NCBI RefSeq assembly: GCF_018873765.1
Contig: NC_057925.1
Span: 1,442,927 to 1,506,926, forward strand
Length of the DNA stretch: 64,000 bases
Source of the DNA: Telopea speciosissima
Taxonomy: Eukaryota > Streptophyta > Magnoliopsida > Proteales > Proteaceae
Reading direction: 5' to 3'
The position numbers and the translations under genes are program-made. Shown here in pieces: positions 53,101 to 62,686 of this stretch (position 1 is the first letter of the stretch; every line of letters starts with the position of its first letter). The notes beneath the pieces are model-generated. The model was not told where the DNA came from. It did no database searches and saw nothing but the letters and a program-made list of their open reading frames with translations.

Positions 53101-56056
53101 TGGAAACCCATGGGATCAAAGGCCCAACATGTATGTAACACAACCTTAGACTTATTCCTATGCAAAGAAGCCCAGTTTGATGATGAATCTGCATCACCAA
53201 CAAAAATAGGAAACCTCTAGTATGGTAGAAGGATCCCTTACAACTTAAGTCTTCATTCAAAATAGACTATCTAGAACATTGCAAAATAAAAATTATGGTT
53301 GGATTGTAGCATATCTATCCAACCCTACAAAAGAGAAAGTAAGAAGCCACAATGAAACCCATAATCCCCATAGTAGCGAGAATAATATCCCCCCCCTCTC
53401 TCAAATCTCCTCTAGATTTTATAGAATATCCTCCAAATCTCCTCCTTATGATTTGCATCACAATTTCTGCTCAAACATATTAAATATGGCAGACTTGCAT
53501 TATTAGAAGTCCATGCCCATTTTTCCACTACAGATCATAGATTATTGAGAATAATACCAATAGAGTTCTTGATATCATGTTGCAAGTTAATAATGGCTAT
53601 TCGCTGAGTTTTCTCATTGAAGATTTCCCATGATACTCTTCGCGCCCCCCCCCCCTCCTTTTCTCATTCTATGATGTTGCAGTGTGGAATAAAGGACCTA
53701 GTGTGCTGCACATTCTCAGTTCCCCAGGCTTGCGATACACACAACTTGATCAGCTCAAGTAACTAAGCACAAGGAGGCAAGGACTAAGCAAATTATAATG
53801 CCTCCAAAGCAAGTTATATTAACCTCCACCATCCTTCTCCCACATATAAGTCCCAACTATTTTTTGACTGCTTATTAGGTTTACCATCCACAACTAAATG
53901 AATTAACTCACTGCATATTCCTGAACCACCCAATGAAAAAGCATAAATCTAGCTTCATGCATAATCAAGCTTTTTCACCACTGTACGCAAGCACTTAAAT
54001 GTACATATCCTCACAAAAGTACATCACTTGACCTAGTGACCTACCCAACCAATTAATAGAAAGCCCTAACCATGTTTGTTTAAAGAAATAGATTTGTTAG
54101 GGTACATAAAATGATTGTCTTCATTTCATAAATTGCACATCAAAAATCACTATGATGCTGCAAAAGCTACACCAACTACTATATTGACTTGAATTGAGTT
54201 TATCTATAAACAGATGGCATTCACTCCTTAAGAGGGTATTAAATGGTAACCCCCTCCTTATCTATAAACAGATGGCATTCACTCCTTAAGAGGGTATTAA
54301 AGGGTAACCCCCTCCCGGGAAGTCAAAGATGCAAATATAAATATCTAATCATCACAACTCTCAAGGAGTGGAGAATTAGCATACTTAAGTATGAAAAAAA
54401 TAGTCAGAATATAGTACCCGATGAAAATTTGATAACCAAATATAAACAAGTATAAACCACAAAGCTACGCTGACCTGTACTCTGGGATTTTGGAAATCAT
54501 CCATTGATGCAGCTAGCGCTGGCAATACCCGTTGATGATATTGGGTTTGAAGCTCTGGACCCAAGTCTGTAGACAATTGTCCAATCGCATTAATAGCTGC
54601 CCACCTCACGCGCGGATGGGGATCTTGGAATGAGTTCAAGACCATGTTCAGCACTTGCTCCAGATTTTTTATCATTACCTGCATCAAGTGAGATAAAAAA
54701 TGAAGCACTTACGAAAGTGTTATAAACAAGAAAGACTATGAATACCAATCTGATATTTGACATATATGTACATATAGCAATCAATTCCTTATTTAAAAAT
54801 GAATCTTTTCACAGCAGCTTAAATACCTTCGAGCATCCCTCAGCAATTTGAGCTAGAGCGATGAGTGCTGCATGGTGCTTCTGCCATTCGGGAGCAGCAA
54901 GGAACTGTGGCAAGAGCTCCGAAGCGACGGGAACAATCGTATTCCCACCCAATGAGATTGACAACCGATCCAAGCACTCCTGACCAACACTGTAATTACT
55001 GGTCTCCCCAGCATCCTCATCTTCAGTATCTGCCGTGTGCCAAGCGGGATCATCTTCGATATCCAGAAGCATCTTCATCAGAATCGCAAACAATCTACTT
55101 ATGAATTGGGGCAGTTTCCGCATCATCCCAGGAGCTCTCTCCCTCGCCTCGGCCAGTGTTATCACAAATTCAATAGCAAGATGGCGTGTACCTTCTTCCA
55201 GTGACTCTGCCTCTGCAATCTGCAGCATGGACCCAACCACTTCGACCAGCTGCCGCCTCAAGAATTTGGGCTCCGTTCCAGCCAACTCGATCAACAACTC
55301 AAGCGCTTCTTGAGCAGTGGCCTCTTGACCACAGTTCAGTGCTTCCGTCAAAGTCTGAATCATTGCCGGCAATAGGTCTTGGAACCGATCACGGTCCGAG
55401 GGGCTCGACAGGCACTGGATGAAATTAATGGCAGCGCCAAGCGAAGCTATACGGACATCCGAATTCGAGGATGAAGCCAAGCACTGGAAAAAGACGGTGT
55501 GTAGAGTATTGAGGTGGGGAATTAGGGTTTCCCCGATGTACTGCGATAACTGGGCAAACATCAGAAGAGCGGACTCTTGAAGCCGAGGGTTATCGGAGGT
55601 GACACACTGGAACATAAAGGGGAGAAGCTCCGGCCACCCACCATCAGGAAGGATACCTGAAGCGAGCTCGGAGACTGTATCGCAGAGCTTTTTGGATATC
55701 GTCTTGGCAACTTCTTGTTGAACGCAAGCAAGAAGGTGAGTTTTGAGAGCCGATTGCGTAGAAGGAGAAAGACGAGGCCAGATGTAGGAGTCATCACGGG
55801 TGAGCTGCTTACGAAGGAGAATCGCCGACATGGCCCGTAGCTCGACGTGAGGAGACGACTGAAGAAGATGAGCGAGCTTGAGAGACAACGCATCGGGCTG
55901 ATTCTGCTTGCAGAGATTAAATAACGCCTCAGCCTGCGATCGCTGTTCGTTCCCAGATGACATGAGATGGGAAATCAGGGTTTCGAATGGAGCCGTATCG
56001 GGGCCGAGGATCGCAGCCAGTTGGGCTTGTTGAAGCTGAGACGACTCGGAATCCAT
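32142..56056 (-). CDS. KETCH1: Importin-5-like karyopherin beta (EMB2734/KETCH1)
   Basis: Twenty exons: 54827-56056, 54475-54678, 50134-50238, 49855-49920, 49606-49770, 49021-49095, 48756-48910, 47322-47457, 47165-47234, 46944-47071, 46762-46818, 44297-44482, 44101-44193, 42619-42704, 42460-42526, 42158-42224, 41909-42045, 41591-41682, 41379-41445, 32142-32306. All junctions are GT-AG, phases match, and lengths sum to 1116 codons plus TAG, the length I recall for Arabidopsis At5g19820. It is a HEAT-repeat nuclear import receptor driven by RanGTP; Arabidopsis KETCH1 imports the miRNA factor HYL1 and ribosomal proteins. Acidic stretches [12 protein letters not shown] (exon 7) and [18 protein letters not shown] (exon 12) are visible. 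Exon 1 encodes 410 residues uninterrupted; the rest is cut into small exons. The last exon ([20 protein letters not shown] onward) is separated by a 9,072-bp TE-filled intron. Confidence 0.95.
32865..33402 (-). pseudogene. RTE-type LINE fragment, 3' part (minus)
   Basis: Minus-strand translation gives, in broken frames, WMKW...[17 protein letters not shown], then a block like VAEMRMLRWM, a WHGHVQQRP block and a final RNRIHVADP. These are the ordered C-terminal blocks of plant RTE-clade reverse transcriptase ORFs. Stops and frameshifts interrupt it. It lies 0.56 kb from the last KETCH1 exon, in the same orientation as the gene. Confidence 0.7.
33403..33434. mobile_element. Truncated CATAGTTGT-type MITE end
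   Basis: CATAGTTGTCAAAGC followed by a CTAGGCG word matches the left end of the complete MITE at 44776-44906. No right end is visible. It separates the two opposed RTE fragments. Confidence 0.45.
33435..34985 (+). pseudogene. RTE-type LINE fragment (plus), split by a MITE
   Basis: The part before 33589 reads, in broken frames, [20 protein letters not shown] and TSVRTVGA. After 34096 it reads [62 protein letters not shown] and [14 protein letters not shown], ending near HVDP-like codons. This is the usual motif order of plant RTE LINEs. FADD has become FANN and several stops are present, so it is dead. Confidence 0.75.
33589..34096. mobile_element. CATAGTTC-terminus MITE with perfect 8-bp TSD
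   Basis: Begins CATAGTTCAAGATCTTG and ends CGAGATTCTAAACCATG, so the termini are inverted. GTTACACC flanks both sides exactly (33581-33588 and 34097-34104), and removing the element restores the RTE reading YT-QGS. The right part holds two tandem copies of about 75 bp (33945-34095) with AGATATCCGAAATATACC in each. Confidence 0.8.
35173..35583 (+). mobile_element. Older LTR-like sequence, left part
   Basis: Repeated TTTCTATTT/AGTTTCTAAT phrases and a CATAAATATGCAATGCCC word suggest an LTR promoter region cut by the gypsy insertion at 35584. Similar phrases resume after 40487. Its own borders are not certain. Confidence 0.4.
35584..35994 (+). repeat. 5' LTR, truncated at its inner end
   Basis: This matches the 3' LTR from its first bases to GAAGGGT, then runs directly into gag codons ([16 protein letters not shown]). 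The first base is C instead of T, so the usual TG start is lost. The missing 18 bp are present at 40469-40486. Confidence 0.85.
35995..36655 (+). pseudogene. gag remnant with zinc knuckle
   Basis: The retrotransposon gag core is recognisable ([20 protein letters not shown], then [17 protein letters not shown]). A zinc knuckle follows: LC-stop-NC...GHRCKK, with TAG at 36453-36455 inside it. The N-terminal half of gag is deleted. A frameshift near 36640 separates it from the protease. Confidence 0.8.
36655..38914 (+). pseudogene. pol remnant: protease, reverse transcriptase, RNase H, integrase N-terminus
   Basis: The protease motif reads [11 protein letters not shown], where the family has D in place of H, so the catalytic aspartate is lost. 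Reverse transcriptase follows ([42 protein letters not shown] with both aspartates). A frameshift near 37435 interrupts it and another near 38115 leads into RNase H (ECDAS, then YEKEILALV and [10 protein letters not shown]). The integrase zinc-binding region (HNSMHEGY...RTTLYWPGM...CDMC) ends at a TAG at 38912. Confidence 0.85.
38915..40048 (+). pseudogene. Integrase core and chromodomain-like C-terminus
   Basis: The integrase DDE blocks are visible: [17 protein letters not shown] and [20 protein letters not shown]. Two compensating frame changes (about 39090 and 39212) and a TGA at 39449 break the frame. The tail ERVWEDIS...[19 protein letters not shown]...[10 protein letters not shown] resembles a chromodomain, as in chromovirus gypsy elements. 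It ends at the TAG just before the polypurine tract. Confidence 0.8.
40058..40486 (+). repeat. 3' LTR (429 bp)
   Basis: Starts TGATACATGC and ends TATATACCA, so it has canonical TG...CA ends, followed by the TSD GGGCC. Confidence 0.88.
40487..41074 (+). mobile_element. Older LTR-like sequence, right part
   Basis: The same TTTCTATTT/GTTTCTAATTTTG phrases seen left of the gypsy element resume here, followed by polyC (about 40900) and a polyG run of about 17 (40972-40988). It probably continues the LTR at 35173-35583, split by the gypsy insertion. Its identity is tentative. Confidence 0.4.
41075..41355 (-). pseudogene. RTE-type LINE fragment, reverse transcriptase N-part (minus)
   Basis: The minus-strand reading [20 protein letters not shown], then IYPNKGDI, matches the plant RTE block around LFNKIM..DEWRRS..IYKNKGDI. 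In another frame ENQFGF-like and YLLRRL codons follow. It begins within about 25 bp of KETCH1 exon 19 and could belong to the same minus-strand RTE copy as 32865-33402, later split. Confidence 0.65.
42281..42393. repeat. PolyC and polyG tracts in KETCH1 intron 15
   Basis: A run of about 14 C (near 42290) and a run of about 16 G (near 42377) lie within 90 bp between exons 15 and 16. These are homopolymers prone to slippage. Confidence 0.8.
42705..44100 (-). other. KETCH1 intron 13 with possible LTR-like insert
   Basis: Around 43250-43780 a stretch beginning TGATGCAGTTGCATTAGG and carrying a T/C-rich end looks like an LTR. No TSD or matching partner was found. The rest is unremarkable intron. 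Confidence 0.35.
44483..46761 (-). other. KETCH1 intron 11
   Basis: This 2.3-kb intron contains the CATAGTTGT MITE at 44776-44906. The remainder (about 45000-46700) is moderately GC-rich non-coding sequence of repeat-like character that I cannot assign. Confidence 0.5.
44776..44906. mobile_element. CATAGTTGT-terminus MITE with perfect 8-bp TSD
   Basis: Starts CATAGTTGTCACAGTGTCTA and ends GTCTAGACAACACAACTATG-like (AGACAACACAACTATG), with inner GGCG-rich arms that pair. CAATGTAC flanks both sides exactly (44768-44775 and 44907-44914). It is 131 bp long and lies in KETCH1 intron 11. Confidence 0.8.
47690..48232. mobile_element. hAT-like MITE in KETCH1 intron 7
   Basis: Left end TAGGGGTTCATA and right end ATTGACACCTCTT are imperfect inverted termini of hAT type. 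Flanks ATAGAGAC (47682-47689) and ATAGAGAT (48233-48240) match 7 of 8. The interior is rich in GGTCTGG/CCGAAACCG words. Confidence 0.6.
50557..51334. mobile_element. CATGGTTC-terminus element, 8-bp TSD, enclosing a hairpin
   Basis: Starts CATGGTTCGGAATTTTAG and ends TGAAATTTTGAACCTTG (inverted, imperfect). Flanks AATGGCAC (50549-50556) and AATGGCAT (51335-51342) match 7 of 8. It is 778 bp, the longest of this terminus type here, and lies in KETCH1 intron 2. A GC-rich hairpin at 50836-50950 sits inside it. Confidence 0.6.
50836..50950. repeat. GC-rich hairpin nested in intron-2 element
   Basis: The left arm (TTACGG..., TGCACCAAACCGTTGGATGG) pairs with the right arm (CCATCCAACGGTTTGGTGCA, then GTGCACATAAC). 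An inner hairpin, GCCGTGTACCATACACGG, lies at about 50891-50908. It resembles the GC-rich hairpin class at 12552-12711. Confidence 0.7.
52081..52374. repeat. 147-bp tandem duplication with 36-bp minisatellite
   Basis: CAGGATTTTTACCAAAGGAT starts at 52081 and again at 52228, and the two 147-bp units are almost identical. Inside and just after, a 36-bp unit (TATGAGGAAACCAAGAGAAC type) repeats at least three times up to about 52420. It lies in KETCH1 intron 2. Confidence 0.85.
54201..54316. repeat. 58-bp tandem duplication
   Basis: Two units of 58 bp (54201-54258 and 54259-54316) starting TATCTATAAACAGATGGCAT are nearly identical. They are in KETCH1 intron 2, 158 bp downstream (gene sense, upstream of) the exon 2 boundary on the map. 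Confidence 0.85.
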
Positions 56057-56066
56057 GGAAGCTAAA

Positions 56067-56075
56067 TTAGGGTTT
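56067..56075 (-). promoter_or_regulatory. Telo-box in KETCH1 5' leader
   Basis: AAACCCTAA on the coding strand lies about 11 bp upstream of the KETCH1 ATG. This motif is common near the transcription start of plant translation and growth genes. Its role here is inferred. Confidence 0.5.
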
Positions 56076-56409
56076 TGCAGTAAGTGAAGAAGGAAGCTCT
56101 GTGAGGCTCCGAGGAGACTACAAAGAAAGATAGAGATGGAGGCGGGCTTCTCTCTTTCTCGCTCCCACGTCTGTGACTCCGAGCGAAAGTGCTAAAAGTT
56201 GGGAAGCGTGAAAGAGAAGGGTTTTGTTTGATTTTTAAGGCTTTTTTAGGGATTTGGGTTTTAGATTAAAAGGGTGCTTTGGAGGTTTATTAGGGTAAGT
56301 ATCTTTCTTTCAATGATTTTATCTATTTTGGAGGGAAACGACGGAGGGTGTACCAAAGGTGAACCCCCCCCGGCTTTAGAGGGATTATGCCCCTTGAACC
56401 GTTGCCACT

Positions 56410-56590
56410 GCACGTGATAGATGTTAGGACTTTTTGTGTCAAATTCCAGCCCAAACTGGTCCGACCAATCAAATCGTTCGGAAAAACCAAAACAAATTTG
56501 ATAATCCGGTTTCGTTTGGGTTTTAAAAAAACTGTTAAAGACCGAAAATGATTGGACCAACCGAAACTGGAAATCAGACCAAAAAACAAT
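56410..56590. other. Repeat-like sequence upstream of KETCH1
   Basis: CCAAACTGGTCCGACCAATC (about 56451) and the reverse-related ATTGGACCAACCGAAACTGG (about 56549) form a loose inverted pair. They resemble the interior of the hAT-like element at 47690. Termini not resolved. Confidence 0.4.
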
Positions 56591-56611
56591 CAATTTTCCA
56601 TTCTTTATTAT

Positions 56612-56782
56612 GGGGAAGAAAAAAAACGCTACCTGGTCACATGGCTCCTGCATCTAGACACAGAACCGTCTTATCCCAATGGAAAGGCAAAAATTCCACC
56701 TAGGTCAATGCTTGTGTGTATGCTACCTTTGGCCTGCACATGCAGACTCTAGAGGCTCAAGCAGCATTCTGTCATCCCTATT
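56612..56782. mobile_element. Foldback-type element
   Basis: The left part GGGGAAGAAAAAAAACGCTACC and the right part GGCTCAAGCAGCATTCTGTC are weakly inverted. The CTGCATCTAGACACAGAA word is shared with 11440-11612 and with CAGACACAGAACC at 63681-63846. No clean TSD. Confidence 0.45.
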
Positions 56783-58829
56783 TTATACATATACATGAAA
56801 ATGAAAATGGAACTGAGCTAGACTGAATAACTTGAAATCGAACTTCACCTAAATGATTTGACTTCGGTTTGACCAAGTACATGCCTAAAACCGATTCATA
56901 TTGATACCCCCTAGTTCTACTAATGTTGAATTGATGTAGTGGAATTTACGAAATTGTGTACTTAGTAACCATTACTGATCTTGTAGCCGTTGAATTGAAT
57001 GGCCATGACACTATATATCTAGTCTATGATCAACATCTAAGGGCCAGTTTCTCTTTTTTTTTTTTTTTTTTTAAGTGGGAATCATAAGTTTGAATTACTA
57101 GTTTTCCTTTTTCTTTTATTTTTTTGATCGAGTTTCCTGCCATCCATGGTGAAGAGAGAGAGAGACTCTTAATTCATGGGATTTAACACTTTGATTGGAA
57201 AAAAAATTTGTATTTATATTCTATAAATGTTGCGTATTCAAGTGAAAATATTTGTGTCTAAAATTTGAAGATAAGGAGAACATTTCTCTTCATATGCGGT
57301 CAAGAGAATCAAGGGTCATAAATCACCCCTCCTTTATTGTGTGAAGTCTAATACTACCTTCAAAGTCCCATCCAACCATAATAAAGTTAGGGAATCATAA
57401 TAAAATCTTTGATTTACTTATTTATATTATAGGTAGGCCCGTAGAAGAGTGTTTTTTTTTTTTGGGAAACGCCCCCAGGAGAATTGAACTCAAGAGAAAC
57501 TCGATCCTTAAGATAAAATCATGAACCATAGATGTATTCGTTGTGATATTTCTAACCATGTGGGTCCATAGGGTGAGGGGAGCTACTAAAAATCATTAGA
57601 TCAATTAATCAAGGTCTTAACATTTCATTCTCAAGACACATATTCATTGATATGATAATAAAAAAACGTTCCACAAAAAATCATGGTTGGTTTAAGCATT
57701 TTATTCAACGATTACATCAGTGGTCCAATAACTTAGTCCATATGATCTTACAAATATACATGTTGTGTACTCTTATTTTGCATAAATGTAATAACAATAT
57801 TAATAGGTTATGTCGTACTACTTGACACTCTTCCTAAAACCTTAGATGCCCTTATGGTACAATTGAGAGTATTGTGAATATGTCTCTAAAATAAAACAGT
57901 TCACTGGCTCCCCCATTAACCGTGCATCGATTACAACACCTCTTCAAGTATTATAGGGTTGGTTCAAACTAACAAAAAAATCACTTACAAGTATGACTGG
58001 TAAAAATGAAAAATAAAAAGAATAGAGTTTCAACACATACACATGGATGGCTCAAGAGGACTTGATGCTCAAAAGGCTAGAGCTTCCTTTTATTTATAGA
58101 GGTATGAAGAAGAGGAGACATTAAGAGTCTCCAAAAAATGAAGAAACAATGAATTTAAGGAACTTTCGAGACGAAACAATGTAAAGAATTTATAGCAATT
58201 GAAGAAATAGCTAGCAAAAAAGATCTTTAAGATTACTTCACGGGGAGACCTAAAGAGTCTAGAAATTGAAGAAATATAGGGCTTTGAATATTTTATTTGT
58301 TTTAAAATTTTATCTAATATTAATAGACAACACAAGGCTCACATGCCATTGTGGGGTATGGGGAGGGTCATAATGTATGCAGTCTTACCCCTGCTTCGTG
58401 AAGAGATTATTTCCCTACTCAAACCCACGACCACTAGGTTGCAATGGAGCAACCTTATTGTTGTGTCGAGGTCCACCCTCTTGAGTCAATATCATGTATG
58501 ATCACTATGATGTAGAATTTCTATATAAGTAAATTAATCAATAATTTTGCGAAACAATGTTGTTATTTAATTGAAACAAAAATTACATCTTCATGAAATT
58601 GAAAGGCATTTAGTTTGTTTTAGACATTTATTATCTCCACCACCTAACAAATTCACATATTAGCAAGTTTGCTTACCAATAACTTCATTATTATCAATCA
58701 TGGATGCTAGCCAACTTATTGCCTCCTGTGTGCTCTATATAACAAACTCTACTATCTTGGTATTAGCATCCATTGGAACCTCCTTTTACTAAACTTAGTC
58801 AAATCTTGATCACTCAAATTATGGTATTA
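56783..58829. other. AT-rich intergenic DNA
   Basis: I see no gene. A T-run of about 23 (57050-57072) and a possible SINE 3' end on the minus strand (box B-like GAGTTCAATTC with an A tail, about 57450-57510) are present, but no complete element. Confidence 0.4.
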
Positions 58830-59348
58830 GAGTGTAGGTGTGTGTTGAATGTAAAGAGTGTAGATGTATTGTGTTGCCGTCGGAATCCTGCTCGATGACG
58901 TGGAGATCTGCAAAAGGTAGAAGAGCACTGAAGAGATTCGGAGCAGACTCCGAGGGGGGACTCTCCGATGCCAAAGTCAGTCTGGCAGAACAGTAAGTAG
59001 AAGAAGTACGAAAGAGTCAGAGTCAATAATGGTGAGATGCTTTACCTAGGTCCCTTCGCCTACTATTTATAGTTTGGAAGTCCTCCAAGGCGGTTGTACT
59101 TCCATAGTTCATTGTCACTGGGAGTCTCCCGAGGTTGCATCAGAGTGAGACTATTCCTCCCCCTTTGTGAGCAATCTCCAATAGGTAGTGGTTATCTATC
59201 GGTTGCGTAGCTTGGTTGGATAGGAGTCAGGGTCCCCCTATCTTGTACGGTAAGATGGTGACGTCATTGTCGTCATTTGTTCCATTGCTGATAGTGTCGG
59301 TGTCCACGTGTCCTTGCGTCGTTGGTCGGGGTCTGTTTGCCCCTATCA
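58830..59348 (-). mobile_element. Solo LTR with 5-bp TSD
   Basis: On the minus strand it begins TGATAGGGGCAAACAGACCC and carries a TATAAATA box (59064-59071), followed by a pyrimidine-rich leader-like stretch, as in LTR U3-R-U5 order. TATTA flanks both sides exactly (58825-58829 and 59349-59353). No internal coding region or second LTR is nearby, so it is a solo LTR of about 519 bp. The far end is CTACACTC rather than CA. Confidence 0.7.
59064..59071 (-). promoter_or_regulatory. TATA box within solo LTR
   Basis: TATAAATA on the minus strand lies about 280 bp into the LTR, the expected place for its promoter. Any transcript would run toward 58830. Confidence 0.5.
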
Positions 59349-59704
59349 TATTATAAGTTGTTTTTTTTATTATTATTAAATAGAGAATTTAATTAATCAC
59401 TTGCATCTTATGTCACTTGCACCTAGAGAAACTTGAAAGTTTTCTATTAGAAGATTATTGTAAAAACTACATGTCTGTCCATATTTCAAAGCCCATATCC
59501 CAATTGTTTCCTATTTGTCGTGAAGTGAAAGTGGTGAAGGCGTAAAAGCAAGTTGTTGGGAATATGTTTTAGGCACCAGAAATACAACGATAGGAGGTCT
59601 TAGGTAGCATCAATATTCTAACGGCTGAAGACAATCATGATTCAATAGAATGCATGAGTTCATGGATGGGTAGGAAATAGTGATGAATTTTATCATATTT
59701 GGTA

Positions 59705-59800
59705 TATAGATAAAAAACCAGAAAATAGTTTACTCATATAGATAAAAAACCAGAAAATAGTTTACTCATATAGATAAAAAACCAGAAAATAGTTTACCCT
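59705..59800. repeat. Three tandem 32-bp units
   Basis: The unit starting TATAGATAAAAAACCAGAAA is repeated three times in a row with period 32. The units are identical except at the 3' end of the last one. Confidence 0.9.
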
Positions 59801-61752
59801 ATATAAGTAGTAGAATAAATTCCATATGTGATTTAGTACATTCAAGGGTTAGAAAATTAGATAAAAAATAAAAAACAATAAAAGTTATCTAAAATCTATA
59901 CTAGATGCAATGGATATTAAATTAGATCAATCAGTTAAAAAATTAGATAGCAAAGTTAACATAGATTTAAAGAATGAAACAAAAAATCAATTACATAATG
60001 TTATTTCCACCTTGAAAAATATGTCAATAAATTGTCACAGAAATAGACTATATTGCAGTAACGATTATGATGGATTCGTAATCCTTCAGACAGAAGAGTT
60101 ATTGATCTTTCAGACAAAAATGTTTAATAAAGTTGAATATGATAGTAATGTTGAGTTACTTGAATATTAGAGAAATATATATAATCATGAATTAGTTGTG
60201 GATGATATAAATGTCTTGATCATAAAGATCCAAGATACTTATTTACAAATTAAATAAATTATGAATTTTTTTCTCTTATACTATGTGTGGTTGATTTTCT
60301 GCAAAGATCTATGGGAAGCTAAAGATCAAGGAAAGTGACTAATGGGATTTCCTTCACAATGTTTTTTGGTTGAATATGAAAAATATCTTCATCTCCTTTC
60401 CTAGCTAGTTGTGATCCACCATTTTTTTTTGTAAACCTTTATAGGGGATGCACTTTCTCTGATGATGACTTCTTCCTTCTCTTATGGATACAACCCATGT
60501 TTTAAAAATTTTAAGGAACAACTTTCCCTTCCCTATCTTCTTGAAAAGCATCCAAATGTAGCATTAGGGTTCATGGGACTCCTTTTGAGGGGCAAGTAGG
60601 GTATTCAATGAAAAATTCAAATTGAAAAAACAAAAGAAGAAAAAAATGGGAGGTAGATGCATATCTATCTAAATTGCAATCTACAACTTATAGGTCCGGT
60701 GAAGCACAAATTATATGATAGATTGTCAAACCTTCTCATATGTAGGTGTCAAATTTAAGTCTAATCTAATTATACAAAGTGTAAAAATAAAGCAAAGAAA
60801 ATGGTGATACAACACAATTCTATATCATTGAAAATATGTGTGATTGGTTTTGGGCAGGGTACGACTGGACTGGTTGAAAATTGAATCGCACCGAATCAAT
60901 CGATATCCAAATCGAACTGAACCGAATGAAACTAATAAAAATATTTATTTAAGTATAATGTTGTGAATTGATTATCCATCGATTCAATATTAGTGAGAAG
61001 ATTTATACTAGTAAGGGGAATTGTTACAAATCAATGAATATGAGGTTATGAATAGGGAAATTTATTTGTAACAATGCTTCCAACCTTCCATTGATCTCCT
61101 TGTTCACTATACAAGATTAGTTTGGTAGTTAAATGAATGATTTGATAGCAGAGTTCATTTTGTGGATTTCAATATTGGTTATCTTGTCACTTATTAATTA
61201 TTCATTGATTTCAATATTAAGTATCTTCCTCTTACAATGATAAATAGAGATTTGATTTGTAACAATGATTTCGTTACAAACTATATTTATCCATTGATTT
61301 CAATATTAGTACCCTTACAATTTATTCCTCTTAGTTTGAATTACTTACAATATGAACACATCAAATCAATTTTTGTATTCCTAGTTGTTTACTTGTTTGA
61401 TTTGGGAACGGTGATTTAAAGTGTTTTTACCGAATCTTTTCTCACTAAGCAAGCCGATCTCAACCAGTATTAACCTGAATATTGAAAAATCAAAATAAAA
61501 AGAAATCGTATCGGACCAAAATCGAAACCAAAGTTCCTTAACAGTTTGGTTTTGGTCTCACTTCTTCCCAATATGAAATTGATTCAGCCCAATCGAAACC
61601 GAGCCAAAATAGACCATTTTACACCCCTAAAATCTGTGGTAGATGTACCAGCCAAATAAGGGAGTTCCTTGTTTAATTGTTGACCTAGGAAATACTGTCC
61701 CTAGTTTGCTAGACAGTGGGAATCAACTACAACTTATTTCAATCAATTATAA

Positions 61753-61754
<2 letters not shown>
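59801..61754. other. AT-rich intergenic DNA with diverged repeat
   Basis: An 86-codon frame at 59910-60170 has no recognisable domain. Near 60860-60930 and 61480-61625 there are CCGAA/TCGAAAC words, and a TTTTACACCCCTA word that could be one end of a hAT element; the other end is unclear. Confidence 0.4.

Positions 61755-61838
<84 letters not shown>
61755..61838. repeat. Compound AT/AG microsatellite
   Basis: About 32 bp of AT units (61755-61786) run directly into about 52 bp of AG units (61787-61838). Confidence 0.95.
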
Positions 61839-61840
<2 letters not shown>

Positions 61841-62009
61841 CTAAACTCTCCATTCCAAATGATTCTTAATTTTTGCTTGTGAAATTTAAATCATACAAAT
61901 TTCAGGATGGTAGTTTCACCCTTTCCTATCAACCCTCCACCTCACCCAAAGAAAGAGAAAGCACTCCTCTCTATTAAAGATGTTATGTGTGTTCTCTAAA
62001 GAGATTGGT

Positions 62010-62686
62010 TTAGCGACTTAACCGAACTGGCAGCCCAAAGTTTTGATAAATTTTGAGTTCTCCATCCAACCCTGCTGCTACCACCACAAGACCCCATGCT
62101 GTTGCTTGAATGCAATTATTAGGCCCATTGCTATTGCCACCTTCAAAAGATGACCAAGATGAAGAATTGCCTAAAGCAGAATTAGAAGGTGAATCCCCAT
62201 ACTTCAAAGAACTTGAAGCTAAAGTGAATGAGGCACTCTCACTGATGTCCGAGTCCGACCTAAAATGTGTCGCTTTATTGCTGATTCTCGAGTCTGACAT
62301 CTCCACTATGTTATTCTTCCTTGGAAGAGGTGGGAGATTTTTTCTATTGCTATTGTTCATGAATGCATCTTCAAGGTTTAAATTTGAAGCCCCAATAGGT
62401 GGAAGAGGTGGCAAAAATGAACGCTTTGATTGTCTCTTTGATTGCAATGGCACCATCGGTGGTTCATACTTAGTACAACCAGGCCATGCAATTGCAACAG
62501 AAACATCTTTGCAGTAGAATTGCTCATAAGACCGAGTAGTAGTCAAACCTTTGGCTTTTCCACCACCTATATTTTTTATCTCATCACGCTTCCATACATA
62601 TATTTGAGAATCTTCACTTGCGCTTACAATATATTTTCCATCTGCGGTGAATGATGCTGATATTTGACTACTTGTATTACGAAAGC
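62010..62686 (-). CDS. WD40-repeat protein, WDR44-like, last exon (partial)
   Basis: This is the 3'-terminal exon of a minus-strand gene. The acceptor is ACAG|GCTTTC at 62687/62686 and the stop TAA at 62010-62012. The start of the exon encodes a WD40 blade (QISASFTADGKYIVSASEDS then IYVWKRDE). A low-complexity serine/asparagine/proline-rich linker follows, then a closing segment AWGLVVVAAGLDGELKIYQNFGLPVRL typical of the C-terminus of plant WDR44-like transducin/WD40 proteins. Those proteins are probably scaffolds; their biochemical role in plants is poorly known. No other exon was found between 62687 and 64000, so the upstream intron exceeds 1.3 kb and the rest of the gene lies outside the window. 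Confidence 0.8.

Noticed and set aside
55035-55422. Plus-strand frames antisense to KETCH1 exon 1
   Set aside because: Shadow frames of a long GC-rich coding exon, without any domain.
57440-57530. Minus-strand SINE
   Set aside because: Only a box B-like word and an A tail are seen; no box A and no TSD.
59570-60170. Open frame and lysine-rich reading upstream of it, considered as a relic of a viral or retroelement gene
   Set aside because: No recognisable domain, no conserved motif and strong A/T bias. The 32-bp tandem repeat explains part of it.
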